Source of the DNA: WHSO01 sp050485485
Lineage (GTDB): Bacteria; Pseudomonadota; Alphaproteobacteria; SMXQ01
Reading direction: 5' to 3'
Assembly (NCBI GenBank): GCA_050485485.1
Contig: JBJHBM010000002.1
Span: 102,324-166,323 of the forward strand
Length of the DNA stretch: 64,000 nt
Of the stretch, positions 53,537-62,796 are shown piece after piece. The translations under genes and the position numbers were made by a program. How positions within the stretch are numbered: the stretch's first letter is position 1; each line of letters starts with the position of its first letter. The notes beneath the pieces were generated by a model that was given only the letters and a program-made list of their open reading frames with translations, was not told the origin of the DNA and did not search any database.

Positions 53537-54865
53537 CTAGTTGCATTCCACCGAGCTCGCCTCGCCGCCGCTGCCGGAATAGGCGATCCGGCAGGTCATG
53601 CCCGCCTTGAGGCTGCCGCGCTTGCCTTCCCTTCCGGCGATCGTAACCTTGGTGCGGCTGCCGCTCAGCTCCGCCTTGTGGGTTTCCTGGCCCACCGGGA
53701 ACAGAATCGTGCGGCCGTCGCGCTCGACGCCGGTGAGGGTCGCCGTCACCGTGCTGTCCTTCACCAGTCCCTTGGCGAGCGCCGCGAGCTCGGCATCGGA
53801 GAGCGGCTCGGCCGGCAGCTGCTGGCGCACCTTCATGGCGCGGATGTAGTCCTGCTTGTCGGCGCTGGGATAGGAGGTGGTGGCGACGATGTTGGTGAGG
53901 TCGGCCGCCGACTGCACGAAGAAGCCTTCCCCGAACTGGGCGGTGCCGTCCCTGAGGAAATCGGGGTCCCTGGTCGCGCGCTCAAATGCCGCGACATAGG
54001 TCGCAACCACGGCGGCGGGCGTTCCCGGCGGCAGGGCGTACCACTTGTCTATCTGGTTGGACTTGATCCAGTAGTCGAAGGTTTCGGCGCCGACGCCCGA
54101 AAGCTTGTGGGCCACGAGGTCGGTGATGATCGGCACCTTCTCGTAGCCGACCTGGGGGATCACCTTGCCGTCCTTCAGCTCGCCGGTCTGCAGCACGGGC
54201 ACGAAATTGCCGTCCGTGGCGAGCGACCTCAGCATGTTGAGGTTGGACGTGCCGAAGGCGTCGATCTCGCCGCGCTTCATCGCGATCAGCAGCGCGCCGG
54301 TGCCGGGATAGCCCACCACGAAGCGCAGGTTCCAGCCGGCATGCTCCGCCGCCCACACCAGCATCTCGACCCAGGTGTCGGCGCCCGCGGTGGTGCCGAT
54401 CACCACCGGCGGCCTGGAGCGATCGTGGATATGGGCGACCTTATCCTTGTGCATGCTGGTGACGGAGCCGCCGCGCGCGATGCCGCCCAGAAAATGGAAC
54501 CTGGTGGGGTTGTACCTGACGGTTTCCTTGCGGAGCGTGGCGGCCACGATATAGGCGTTGCCGCCGCCCATCCACAGCGTGCCGTCGCGCGCCGCTTCGT
54601 TGGCGAAGTGGTTGGTCGCCTGGACCCCGCCGCCCGCCGGCATGTTGCGGTAGATCATCTGCGGATTGCCCGGCAGGTGCTTGGACATGTAACGCCCCAG
54701 CAGCCGTGTGGACAGGTCGGTGCCGCCGCCCGGCGTGGTGCCGATCAGGGCGTTGACGCGCTTGCCGGCGAAGGACGCCTCCTGCGCGGCGGTGCCGGAC
54801 ACGGCCAGGGCCATGCCCGCGGCGAGGACGACGGAGACGGCGCGAATCAAGGAGAATCGACGCAT
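53537..54865 (-). CDS. TTT/Bug-like periplasmic binding protein with a C-terminal extension
   Basis: 442 residues, about 100 longer than usual Bug proteins. Signal peptide to about residue 27 (GTAAQ). The body shows GKRVNALIGTTPGGGTDLSTRLLGRYMSKHLPGNPQ and NMPAGGGVQATNHFANEAARDGT. The extra C-terminal domain from about residue 345 (LSDAELAALAKGLV, then GSLKAGMTCRIAYSGSGGEASSVECN) has two cysteines that could form a disulfide. First gene of the leftward binding protein-VOC-VOC-binding protein operon. GGGGAGC precedes the ATG. Confidence 0.85.
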   Translation of the reverse strand: MRRFSLIRAVSVVLAAGMALAVSGTAAQEASFAGKRVNALIGTTPGGGTDLSTRLLGRYMSKHLPGNPQMIYRNMPAGGGVQATNHFANEAARDGTLWMGGGNAYIVAATLRKETVRYNPTRFHFLGGIARGGSVTSMHKDKVAHIHDRSRPPVVIGTTAGADTWVEMLVWAAEHAGWNLRFVVGYPGTGALLIAMKRGEIDAFGTSNLNMLRSLATDGNFVPVLQTGELKDGKVIPQVGYEKVPIITDLVAHKLSGVGAETFDYWIKSNQIDKWYALPPGTPAAVVATYVAAFERATRDPDFLRDGTAQFGEGFFVQSAADLTNIVATTSYPSADKQDYIRAMKVRQQLPAEPLSDAELAALAKGLVKDSTVTATLTGVERDGRTILFPVGQETHKAELSGSRTKVTIAGREGKRGSLKAGMTCRIAYSGSGGEASSVECN

Positions 54866-55026
54866 GTGACGAGCTCCCCTGTTCTTATATTATTCGAAAT
54901 ATCGTTTTTATTTGTGGAACAGTATATTCATCTTCGGCCGCTCTGCGTACCCTAAATCTTGGCGGCGACGTGACGCAGCAATCCGGGACGGCACGCGTCG
55001 CCCGGCGATGAGAGGGAGGATTTCGC
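54866..55026. promoter_or_regulatory. AT-rich divergent promoter region
   Basis: The stretch 54880-54932 is far richer in A and T than its surroundings, holds a TTCGAA core at 54893-54898 and a TGTTC/GAACA pair (54880-54884 and 54917-54921). It must supply promoters for the leftward operon (from 54865) and the rightward gene at 55027. I cannot assign -35/-10 boxes with confidence. Confidence 0.45.
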
Positions 55027-55998
55027 GTGGCGGAGCAGGAACCTGCGGCGGTCCCCAAGGCGGCGACGGTGCGCGCGCGCCTGATCCTGGAGGTGGCGGC
55101 GGACATGGCCGCCGCGGCGGGCGAACCCTATCGCGAGCCGGAGGTGCGCCTTCGCGTCGGCCGCGGCTCCGACGATGGGGTGACGCTCAGCGCCTCCAGC
55201 ACCGTGGACGGGATCGAGAAGGTGGTGGCCGGCACCCTCGACGTCGCCTTCGTCAACCCGTCCTGCGCGCTCGCGGTCGCCCATAGCGGCAAGGGCTCCT
55301 ACTTCACCGGGCCGCAGCCGGTGCGCGCCGTCGCGGTACTGCCGAGCGAGGACCAGTGCATGCTCGCGGTCGCGGGGCGCACCGGCCTCACCCACGTGGA
55401 GGACATCGCGCGCCGCAAGTATCCGCTGCGGATCGCGATGCGCGGGCTCGAAGGCCACTGGCTCACGTACATGCTGGAGGACGTGTTCCGCGCCGCCGGG
55501 TTCTCCTGCGACGACCTGCGCGCCTGGGGCGGCGCGTTGGTCCACGAGGGCCATATCCCGGAACCGGGCGATGCGAAGTTCGCGGCGCTGGCGAGCGGCG
55601 CGATCGACGCCATGTTCGACGAGGGCGTGGGTCATTGGGCCAATGCCATCGTGCCGGCCGGGATGACCGTGCTGCAGCTCGAGGACGCGACGCTCGCCAA
55701 GCTCGAAACGATGGGCTACCGGCGCGGCTGGCTGCGCCGGGCGCTCTATCCGACCCTGCCCGCCGACCTTCCGGTGCTCGACTTCAGCGGCTGGGGCGTC
55801 TTCGTGCGCGCCGACGCCGACGACGCGCTGGTGGAGCGAATCTGCGCCGGTCTCGAGAACCGCAAGGCCCTGATCCCGTGGCGCCAGCCGGGACCGCTGC
55901 CGGTCGCCGACATGTGCCGCGACGGGCCCGGCGCGCCGCTGGGCGCGCCGCTGCACCCGGCGGCGGCGCGCTACTGGCGCGGGCGCGGCTACATCTAG
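55027..55998 (+). CDS. TAXI-like/periplasmic-binding-fold protein without signal peptide
   Basis: 323 residues from a GTG at 55027 (GAGGGAGGA upstream). The core (GIEKVVAGTLDVAFVNPSCALAVAHSGKG, VEDIARRKYPLRIAMRG, LASGAIDAMFDEGVGHWANAI) follows the TAXI/NMT1 type of two-lobed binding protein. The N-terminus is hydrophilic with no export signal, so it is probably cytoplasmic. Related folds include 4,5-dihydroxyphthalate decarboxylase, so an enzyme or sensor is as likely as a transport component. Divergent from the leftward operon. Confidence 0.78.
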   Translation: MAEQEPAAVPKAATVRARLILEVAADMAAAAGEPYREPEVRLRVGRGSDDGVTLSASSTVDGIEKVVAGTLDVAFVNPSCALAVAHSGKGSYFTGPQPVRAVAVLPSEDQCMLAVAGRTGLTHVEDIARRKYPLRIAMRGLEGHWLTYMLEDVFRAAGFSCDDLRAWGGALVHEGHIPEPGDAKFAALASGAIDAMFDEGVGHWANAIVPAGMTVLQLEDATLAKLETMGYRRGWLRRALYPTLPADLPVLDFSGWGVFVRADADDALVERICAGLENRKALIPWRQPGPLPVADMCRDGPGAPLGAPLHPAAARYWRGRGYI

Positions 55999-56005
55999 AC
56001 GGGCG

Positions 56006-56992
56006 TTACGCCGTCTCCTGGTCCAGGAACGGCCGCGCGACGCCGGCCAGCTCCCGCGCGGAGGTGAAGACCAGGGTATGCGCGACCTCGGGGATGACTT
56101 CGAGCCTGCCGTCCGGCAGGCCCGAAGTCATCGCCTCGGCCCAGGGCTGGCGGCAGATCGGGTCGAGCGCGCCGCGCACCACGAGCATCGGCGCGGCGAT
56201 GCCCGCGAGCTTGTCCTCCGGCCGGTCGCGCAAGGAGTGCTCGAAGGTCAGCAGCGCGCGCACCAGGCCGCATTTCCCGTAGTCGGCGCCGGCGATCTCC
56301 TCCATCTCCGTCGGGTTGAAGGGCGCGTTCTGGCGCCACCGCACGAACTGGCGGATCCAGCCGCGTTCCTCCGGCGGCGTGGTCGGCCCCTGCAGCACGC
56401 CGCGCGCGACCTTGTCGGGGTGGCGGGCGGCGAAGTCGACGATGACCTGGCAGCCGAAGGAATTGCCGAGCAGCATGGCGCGCGGGATGCCGACGCTCTC
56501 CATCCAGGCGGCGAGCGCGTCTGCGAGCCCTTCCACGTCGAGCGCCCGCGGCGGCTTGTCGCTGTCGCCGAAGCCGGGCAGGTCGGGGACGTAGACGCGG
56601 TAGCGGTCGGCGAGCGCGTGGCCCGTCGGCATCATGTAGCGTCCCGACAGGGCGAGCCCGTGCACCAGGACGAGCGGCGGGTCGGGGCGCGGCACCGGCC
56701 CGGTCGAGACGCGCATGAACAGCGGGCGGCCGTCCACCGTGACGTATTGCCCACGGAAACGTCCGTCGGTGCCGTTGCGGGGCGACGTCAGGCCTTGGGC
56801 GCGCGCGGAAATGTGCATGATGTCCGTCCCGAAGATGGCGGTGCCGCACAGGAAAGCGCCTCCCGCCGCCACGAAAGCCCGCCGGCCGATGGCCGCCGGG
56901 CGCGCGGAATGTCGTCGCGTCTGCGCCGTTGAATAGGAAGAGGGACGCGCTTGCCCGGCTCCGGCGTGGGGTTGGCGGCGCTGGTCGACCAT
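56006..56992 (-). CDS. alpha/beta hydrolase, probably exported by Tat
   Basis: 328 residues from the ATG at 56992. Residues about 35-60 read AIGRRAFVAAGGAFLCGTAI, a twin-arginine-like signal. The hydrolase core has VLVHGLALSGRYM (oxyanion HG), the nucleophile elbow LLGNSFGCQVIVDFAARHPD (Ser in GNSFG), a late acid in RGALDPICRQ and the catalytic His in PEVAHTLVF. It resembles C-C bond hydrolases of the MhpC/BphD group in layout, which would suit extradiol ring cleavage products, although export would argue against that role. Convergent with the gene at 55027. Confidence 0.87.
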   Translation of the reverse strand: MVDQRRQPHAGAGQARPSSYSTAQTRRHSARPAAIGRRAFVAAGGAFLCGTAIFGTDIMHISARAQGLTSPRNGTDGRFRGQYVTVDGRPLFMRVSTGPVPRPDPPLVLVHGLALSGRYMMPTGHALADRYRVYVPDLPGFGDSDKPPRALDVEGLADALAAWMESVGIPRAMLLGNSFGCQVIVDFAARHPDKVARGVLQGPTTPPEERGWIRQFVRWRQNAPFNPTEMEEIAGADYGKCGLVRALLTFEHSLRDRPEDKLAGIAAPMLVVRGALDPICRQPWAEAMTSGLPDGRLEVIPEVAHTLVFTSARELAGVARPFLDQETA

Positions 56993-57051
56993 CTCGCTTA
57001 TTGAACGGGGCGGGACCCGGGCTTGTTCCGGGAGATCTGGACGGGAGATTC

Positions 57052-57750
57052 ATGCGCTTGCGGTTGGGATATCCGGGGGGAGGCAGGGCCGCGGCCGCCC
57101 TCGCGTGGGCGGCGGCGGCGGCGGTGACGTTCTGGGCCCTGTGGGCGGCGGCGATGCCGGCCCTCGTGCCGGCGCTCTCCCCGTGGACCTACGGATGGAT
57201 GGCGGCCGTCGGGACGGTCGGGCTGATCGTCTCCCTGTTCCTGCAGGCCGCGGTCGCGGGCGCGGCCGCGCGCCGCATCGGTGCCGCGTGGACGCGAGCG
57301 GCCGTCCTGCCGTTCGGGCCGATGCCGGAACCGGTGGCATCCCCGGGGGGATGGAAACGGGAGCTCCTGGCCGCCCTCGTCGCTGCGCTCGCCTCGACGG
57401 CGTTGGGCGTCCTGCTGCTTCTGCTGGTATTTCAGGGAAGTGGCACGCAGACCCCTCTCGCCGTCGTCGGGACCGGCTTCTTCCTCGGCCTCGCGAACCT
57501 CGGGCTTGCTCTTGTCGCGGTCCTCCCGATCTATCCGCTTCCCGGCGGCCGGCCGTTGCTCGCGTTGCTCGCGCGCAGGATGCCTCCCCATGGTGCGCGG
57601 CGCACGGCGGCACTGCCTGCGTACGGCCTGGGCGCGGCGGCCGCCGTCCTCGGCCTGTGGGGCTTCTCGAGCGGCGCCGTCGAAACCGGCGCATGGCTTT
57701 TCTGTTTCGGCCTCCTGGTCGCCGCGGCTGCCCGCGGCGCTTCCCGTTGA
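57052..57750 (+). CDS. M50/S2P-like membrane protein lacking the zinc motif
   Basis: 232 residues from the ATG at 57052 (ACGGGAG upstream), about six membrane helices. The layout matches site-2 proteases: a helix where HExxH should occur reads LQAAVAGAAARRIGA (residues 64-78), then the PFGPMPEP turn that resembles the G-G loop. A late NLGLALVAVLPIYPLPGGRPLL (149-170) stands where the N-x-P-x-x-P-L-D-G-G motif is expected. Both zinc His residues, the Glu and the later Asp are missing. Probably a non-proteolytic relative or a chance resemblance. Confidence 0.7.
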   Translation: MRLRLGYPGGGRAAAALAWAAAAAVTFWALWAAAMPALVPALSPWTYGWMAAVGTVGLIVSLFLQAAVAGAAARRIGAAWTRAAVLPFGPMPEPVASPGGWKRELLAALVAALASTALGVLLLLLVFQGSGTQTPLAVVGTGFFLGLANLGLALVAVLPIYPLPGGRPLLALLARRMPPHGARRTAALPAYGLGAAAAVLGLWGFSSGAVETGAWLFCFGLLVAAAARGASR

Positions 57751-57757
57751 CCGTCCT

Positions 57758-59146
57758 CTAATGCAAGGCCACGTCGTAGCGGCTTTTCCGTTTCGCGAGG
57801 AAGTCGAGGAAAAGGCGTACCGGCAACGTCGGGGGGACCGAATGGCGCGCCCGTATCTTCCGGCGCAGTGCCCAGTAGTATTTGGCGAAGGTGCCGAAGT
57901 CGCGCGGGAACAGGTCTTCGCGGACGCCAATGAACTGTCCGCGCCTGCGGGCGCGGGACAGGATTTTGCGCCAGCGTTCTATCGGTGCGTCGCCGGCGCC
58001 GACGGTGCCTTGGTTGAACAACATGAGGTTGATCTCGTCGAACGGCTCGCGCTCGTCGAGGAAGCGTTCGAGGCAGTCTGCGTCGGGCTCCATGTTGAAG
58101 ACCATCCAGAACGGCACCGACCCCGTCCGAAGCGTCCAGTAGGGCTCGACCAGGATGAAGCACTCGACCAGCAGCCGGTCGGTCTCGATGCCGCGCTGTC
58201 TGTTCCACCAGCGATAGAAGTCGGCGACCGCCGGGCTCAGCGCGGCGGGGTCCTCGAACACCAGACGCCGCACCGGATGGTTATGGCGGCGGGCGAAGCG
58301 CTCGATGTCCTCGCCGAGCGCGTGCTCGAAGCCCCATTCCGCTTCGGGGCTTTCGCCGTCCGGTGCGGGGGCGTCCCACTTCTTGCGGTCCACGCCGTAA
58401 CGTCGGAAGTAGGCCTCGATGCGCGGCCCGCCGTGCATGAACTCCTCCTCGGTGGCGCCGCCCACGGCGCCGTGCTGGAAGACGTGCCGGTCGTCCACGC
58501 GCGTCGTCGGCCATTTGCGCTCGCACTGGATGACGATGATCGGCGCGCCGGGCTCCAGACTCTCGCGCAGGAAGCGGGCATATGCGTCGCCAAGCTCGCG
58601 CCTCTTGACGCGAAAGTAGTTCATATAGCGGACCATGAGCCGGTCCTGGTTGGCGTCGTGCATGTGATGGAGCTGAAGGGCGGGATTCGCCTCCAGCAGC
58701 TTCGGCGCGTGTTGCCGTCCGACCTCGAGCGCGCGTTCCGGCAGGTCAGGGTCGCCGCCGAGGTCGCGCACAGGTATCAGAAAGGTCTGCGGCAACCATG
58801 GAATGCCGAAAGCGGCGCAGAGATGTACCATCGCGCCATTGGAGGAGCCGATCATCACGGCGGGATAGCGGCGGGCCGGATAGCGTGCCACTGCCCAGCG
58901 CGACAATTTCTCGGCATCGACCTTGTCGAGGCGGCGGGGCGATATCGTCTCGGTCACGCCGCCGATGGCATACACCATTTCCCTGCCGCGCCGCGGCAGG
59001 ATATTGGCCGCTACCGCTAGGGGCTCCAGCACGGGCGAGACGCCGATGGCGCGGAAGTCCCGCCCGTGAAGAACATTGGAGGCGGCGCGGAGCATGCCGG
59101 TCGCGGAATCGAAGTCCGCGACGAAGTTTGGTGCGGCGGCGCTCAT
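57758..59146 (-). CDS. conserved-looking protein of unknown function, 462 residues
   Basis: No family recognised. Soluble, evenly charged, no signal peptide. Near residues 95-108 it reads YPAVMIGSSNGAMVHLCAAFG, which resembles a nucleophile elbow or a glycosyltransferase-like turn. FIGVREDLFPRDFGTFAKYYWAL and the basic C-terminus (RRKIRARHS) stand out. No clear ribosome binding site before the ATG at 59146. Codon use is normal for the window, and the frame excludes the longer overlapping frames. Monocistronic, between the M50-like gene and the efflux operon. Confidence 0.75.
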   Translation of the reverse strand: MSAAAPNFVADFDSATGMLRAASNVLHGRDFRAIGVSPVLEPLAVAANILPRRGREMVYAIGGVTETISPRRLDKVDAEKLSRWAVARYPARRYPAVMIGSSNGAMVHLCAAFGIPWLPQTFLIPVRDLGGDPDLPERALEVGRQHAPKLLEANPALQLHHMHDANQDRLMVRYMNYFRVKRRELGDAYARFLRESLEPGAPIIVIQCERKWPTTRVDDRHVFQHGAVGGATEEEFMHGGPRIEAYFRRYGVDRKKWDAPAPDGESPEAEWGFEHALGEDIERFARRHNHPVRRLVFEDPAALSPAVADFYRWWNRQRGIETDRLLVECFILVEPYWTLRTGSVPFWMVFNMEPDADCLERFLDEREPFDEINLMLFNQGTVGAGDAPIERWRKILSRARRRGQFIGVREDLFPRDFGTFAKYYWALRRKIRARHSVPPTLPVRLFLDFLAKRKSRYDVALH

Positions 59147-59314
59147 GGCATGGGCCGGATCGCGGTTTCTCCGCCCAAGGTGCGAAGGGCCCCGGGGGGC
59201 ATCGGATCGGTCATCGTCCTCTCCCGAATCGGTCTTCCCTTTACTAACGGGTTGACGGGGGAGGGGTTCCGTTCCGGGCGTCGCGATCGGCGGTGCGGAG
59301 GGCCGCCCGTCGCC

Positions 59315-60751
59315 TTATGGCGGTGCCGTGAGTGCCTGGGAAAAGGTACCGTCCCACCCGCCGCCGAGTGCACGATAAAGCGCCACCAGGGCCTGGAAGC
59401 GCGCGAGCCGCACCTGGCCGTACTGGTCCTCCGCCTGATAGAGCGTGCGCTGGGCGTCGAGCAACGCGAGCAGGTCCTCGACCCCGGCACGGTAGCGCTG
59501 CTCGGCGAGGTCGTAGCTGAGGCGGGCCTGCTCTAGTTCGGCCGCCTTGCGCTCTTCCTGGCGGTGTCGTGCATCGAGATCGACCAGCGTGCGCTCGACG
59601 TCGCCGAAGGCCGCCAGGACCGCCGCGCGATAGGTGTGCACCAGCTCCAGCCGACGCGCCTCCGCCAGCGCCACCTGTCCCTGCCGTCGGCCGCCGTCGA
59701 AGATCGCCTGGACCAGGTTCGCGCCCAGCGTATAGGCCATGCTGGCCGGCTCCAGCAGTGCGGCGAAGTTGCCCGCGCTGGAGGCGAGTGAGGCGGAGAG
59801 CGTCGCCTGGGGGAAGAACGCCGCGCGTGCCGCCTGGATGTTGGCGTCGGCGGCGGCGAGGTTGGCTTCGGCGCGGCCGATGTCGGGGCGGCGTGCGAGC
59901 AGCTCCGCCGGCAGGCCGGCGCCGACCAGGGGGGCGGCGAGCCCGTCGAGGCCGACCGCCGCCACGTCGAAGGCCTGCGGCGGCAGGCCGAGCAGGATCG
60001 CGAGCGTCACGCGCGCGGCGTTGAGCCCGCTTTCGAGGACCGGGATGGCGGCGCGCTGGTTCTCGACCTGGGCGCGCTGGCGGGCGAGGTCGAGCGGCGA
60101 GGCCGCGCCTTCGCGCACCCGCGTCTCGACCAGCTCGAGGACGCGCTCGGCGATCTCGAGGTTGAGCTGGGCGATGCCGAGTCGCTCCCGCTGGGACAGG
60201 ACGTCGAAATAGGCGGCGGCGACGCCGGCGGTGACGGTGATCGCCACCGTCTCGCGGTCGAACCGGCTCGCGGCCAGCGCCGCCTCGGCGGCATCGAGGC
60301 CGGCCGCATTGCGACCCCAGAAGTCGAGCTCGTAGGCGGCGCCAACCGAGAGGGAGAGGGGCGTGCTGGCGTCGCCGGGGCGCTCCACCGGCCCGCTGCG
60401 CCGCGCATTGGTGTTCGCATCCACCGTCGGCAGCAGCGGGGCGCCGGCGATGCGGGCCTGGGCGTCGGCTTGGCGGACGCGCGCGGCGGCGGCGGCGAGG
60501 TCGAGGTTGCGCAGCCGCGCGGTTTCGATCAGCCGGTCGAGCTCGTCGCTCGCGAAGCCGCGCCACCAGTCCGTGGCGGGCCAGGGGAGCGCGTCCACGG
60601 CGGGCGCCATGCTCCAGTCCGCGGGCATCGGCCGGTCGGCGACCGGGGCGGGGCGTTCGGGCGCGGCGCCGGTGCAGGCGGCGAGCGCGAGGCCGAGCGC
60701 GAGTGCGGTCGCGGCAGTGCGCGTGCGGCGGGAGCGGACGGATGCGGTCAT
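59315..60751 (-). CDS. outer-membrane efflux lipoprotein (OprM/NodT family)
   Basis: 478 residues from the ATG at 60751. Lipoprotein signal with lipobox LAAC near residue 26. Family marks are WWRGFASDELDRLIETARLRNLDLAAAAARVRQADAQ, LSVGAAYELDFWGRNAAG and ARRPDIGRAEANLAAADANI, then AGVEDLLALLDAQRTLYQAEDQ. It forms the trimeric outer-membrane channel of the tripartite pump. Third gene of macA-macB-outer-membrane-factor, 14 bases after the macB stop. Confidence 0.95.
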   Translation of the reverse strand: MTASVRSRRTRTAATALALGLALAACTGAAPERPAPVADRPMPADWSMAPAVDALPWPATDWWRGFASDELDRLIETARLRNLDLAAAAARVRQADAQARIAGAPLLPTVDANTNARRSGPVERPGDASTPLSLSVGAAYELDFWGRNAAGLDAAEAALAASRFDRETVAITVTAGVAAAYFDVLSQRERLGIAQLNLEIAERVLELVETRVREGAASPLDLARQRAQVENQRAAIPVLESGLNAARVTLAILLGLPPQAFDVAAVGLDGLAAPLVGAGLPAELLARRPDIGRAEANLAAADANIQAARAAFFPQATLSASLASSAGNFAALLEPASMAYTLGANLVQAIFDGGRRQGQVALAEARRLELVHTYRAAVLAAFGDVERTLVDLDARHRQEERKAAELEQARLSYDLAEQRYRAGVEDLLALLDAQRTLYQAEDQYGQVRLARFQALVALYRALGGGWDGTFSQALTAPP

Positions 60752-60765
60752 GGCGTCCTCCTCGG

Positions 60766-62781
60766 TCAGTCGCTCGAGAGCGCGACTACGGGGTCGAGCC
60801 GCGAGGCGCGCAGCGCCGGGATGAATCCGAACACGAGGCCGGTCGCGACCGCGCAGCCGAAGGCGAGCCCGACGGTGGGGGCCGAGAACATGGTGCTCAT
60901 CCCGAGGCTGCGGACCGCAATCCCGGCCCCGATGCCGGCGGCGACGCCGACGATGCCGCCGATGCCGGAAACCACCGTTGCCTCGATCAGGAACTGGCGC
61001 AGGATGTCGCGGGTGCGTGCGCCGGTCGCCATGCGGATGCCGATCTCGCGGGTGCGTTCGGTGACCGTCACCAGCATGATGTTCATCACGCCGATGCCGC
61101 CCACCAGCAGAGAAATCGCCGCGATCGAGCCGAGCAGCACGGTGAGGGTGTTCTGGGCATCGGAGGCGGTCTCGAGCCAGGCCAGCATGTTGAAGACGCG
61201 GAAGTCCTCGGCGCCGTGGCGCTCGATCAGGAGCTCGGTCATCGCCGTCTGGGTGGCGTCCATCGCCGCGAGGCTCTCGACCGCGACGGTGATCGAGCGC
61301 ACGTTGCGGGTGCCGAACAGCCGCAGGTTGCCGGTGGTGAGCGGCACGAATACCACGTCGTCGTCGTTCTCGTCGCCAGACAGCGAGCCCTTCGAGGTCA
61401 TCACGCCGATCACCTGGAACGGGATGTTGTTGACCAGGACGTAGCGGCCGAGGGGATCGTTGGTGGCCGGGAACAGGATGTCGGCGACGTTCTGGCCGAG
61501 CACGGCGACCGCGGCGTAGCCGTTGAGGTCGTCCACGTCGAAGAAGGCGCCGATGCGCGGCGGCCAGCTGCGCGTGAGCGGCAGCTCCGGCGTGGTGGCG
61601 ATGATGCGGCTCTGGTGGTCGATGTTGCCGGCGCGCAGCGTCGCGTTGCCGCGGCTCTCGGGCATCGCCGCGATCACGTTGGGCAGGCGGCGCAGGGCGT
61701 CGGCGTCCTCGGCCGTGAGCGTCGCCGGGATCGTGCCCGGCGCGAGCCGCTGGTTGGGCGCGCCCGGCCGCACGATCAGGAGATTGGTGCCCATCGAGCC
61801 GATGCGCTCCACCACCGCCTGTTTGGCGCCCTCGCCGATCGAGAGCATGGCGATCACCGAGGCGACTCCGATCACGATGCCGAGCAGGGTCAGAACGGTG
61901 CGGAACAGGTTGACGCGCAGCGCGCGGAGCGCGGTGCGCGCGGCCTCCAGGGCCTCGGCGAAAGGCGCCCGCCCGCCGGCCGCGGCGACGGCGGGGACGA
62001 CGTCGATGGCGGCGCCTGCGGCATCGGGGGCACCGGACGCGGGCGGGTGCACGGGGCGCTCCTCGCCGATGATGCGGCCGTCGCGGATCTCGATGATGCG
62101 GTCGGCGTTGCGCGCGACCTCGCGGTCGTGGGTGATGAGGACGATGGTATGGCCGCGCCGTGCGAGCCCCTTGAGCAGCGCTATCAGCTCCGCCCCCGAG
62201 CGCGAATCGAGCGCGCCGGTGGGCTCGTCGGCGAGGATCACGCGCCCGCCGTTCATGAGCGCGCGCGCGATGGCGACGCGCTGCTGCTGGCCGCCCGACA
62301 GCTGGCTCGGGCGGTGGAACATGCGGTCGGTGAGCCCCACCGCCTCGAGCAGCGCGGCGGCGCGCGCGCGCCGAGCCTCGGGCGCGATGCCGGCGTAGAT
62401 CGCGGGCACCTCCACGTTCTCGAGCGCGGTCGCGGTCGGGATCAGGTGGTAGCTCTGGAACACGAAGCCGAATTCCTCGCGCCGCAGCGCCGCGCGCGCA
62501 TCGCGGTCGAAGCCCGCGAGGTCGGCGCCGGCGAAGCGGTAGGCGCCGGCGCTCGGCTGGTCGAGGCAACCGAGAATGTGCATCAGCGTGGACTTGCCCG
62601 AGCCGGAGGCGCCCATGATGGCGACGAACTCGCCCGCGTGGATCTCGAGATCGACGCCGCGAAGCGCCTCGACCGTCACCTCGGCGCCGCTGACGTAGGT
62701 CTTGGCGACGCCGGAGAGGGCGATCAGCGGCGGCGCCGCGACGGGCGCCGGTACCGGCCGGGCGAGGCTGGTATCGTCCAT
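60766..62781 (-). CDS. macB: MacB-type ABC transporter, ATPase fused to permease
   Basis: 671 residues. The N-terminal ATPase has Walker A GASGSGKST, signature LSGGQQQRVAIARAL and Walker B VILADEPTGALD. A linker leads to a first helix near FRTVLTLLGIVIGVASVIAML, a large periplasmic domain, and three C-terminal helices (SIAAISLLVGGIGVMNIMLVTVTERTREIGIRMATGAR). It pumps macrolides, siderophores or lipopeptides from the periplasm through MacA and the outer-membrane channel. GGGGAGG precedes the ATG; macA ends 15 bases upstream. Confidence 0.95.
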   Translation of the reverse strand: MDDTSLARPVPAPVAAPPLIALSGVAKTYVSGAEVTVEALRGVDLEIHAGEFVAIMGASGSGKSTLMHILGCLDQPSAGAYRFAGADLAGFDRDARAALRREEFGFVFQSYHLIPTATALENVEVPAIYAGIAPEARRARAAALLEAVGLTDRMFHRPSQLSGGQQQRVAIARALMNGGRVILADEPTGALDSRSGAELIALLKGLARRGHTIVLITHDREVARNADRIIEIRDGRIIGEERPVHPPASGAPDAAGAAIDVVPAVAAAGGRAPFAEALEAARTALRALRVNLFRTVLTLLGIVIGVASVIAMLSIGEGAKQAVVERIGSMGTNLLIVRPGAPNQRLAPGTIPATLTAEDADALRRLPNVIAAMPESRGNATLRAGNIDHQSRIIATTPELPLTRSWPPRIGAFFDVDDLNGYAAVAVLGQNVADILFPATNDPLGRYVLVNNIPFQVIGVMTSKGSLSGDENDDDVVFVPLTTGNLRLFGTRNVRSITVAVESLAAMDATQTAMTELLIERHGAEDFRVFNMLAWLETASDAQNTLTVLLGSIAAISLLVGGIGVMNIMLVTVTERTREIGIRMATGARTRDILRQFLIEATVVSGIGGIVGVAAGIGAGIAVRSLGMSTMFSAPTVGLAFGCAVATGLVFGFIPALRASRLDPVVALSSD

Positions 62782-62796
62782 GGGAAGCCTCCCCGG

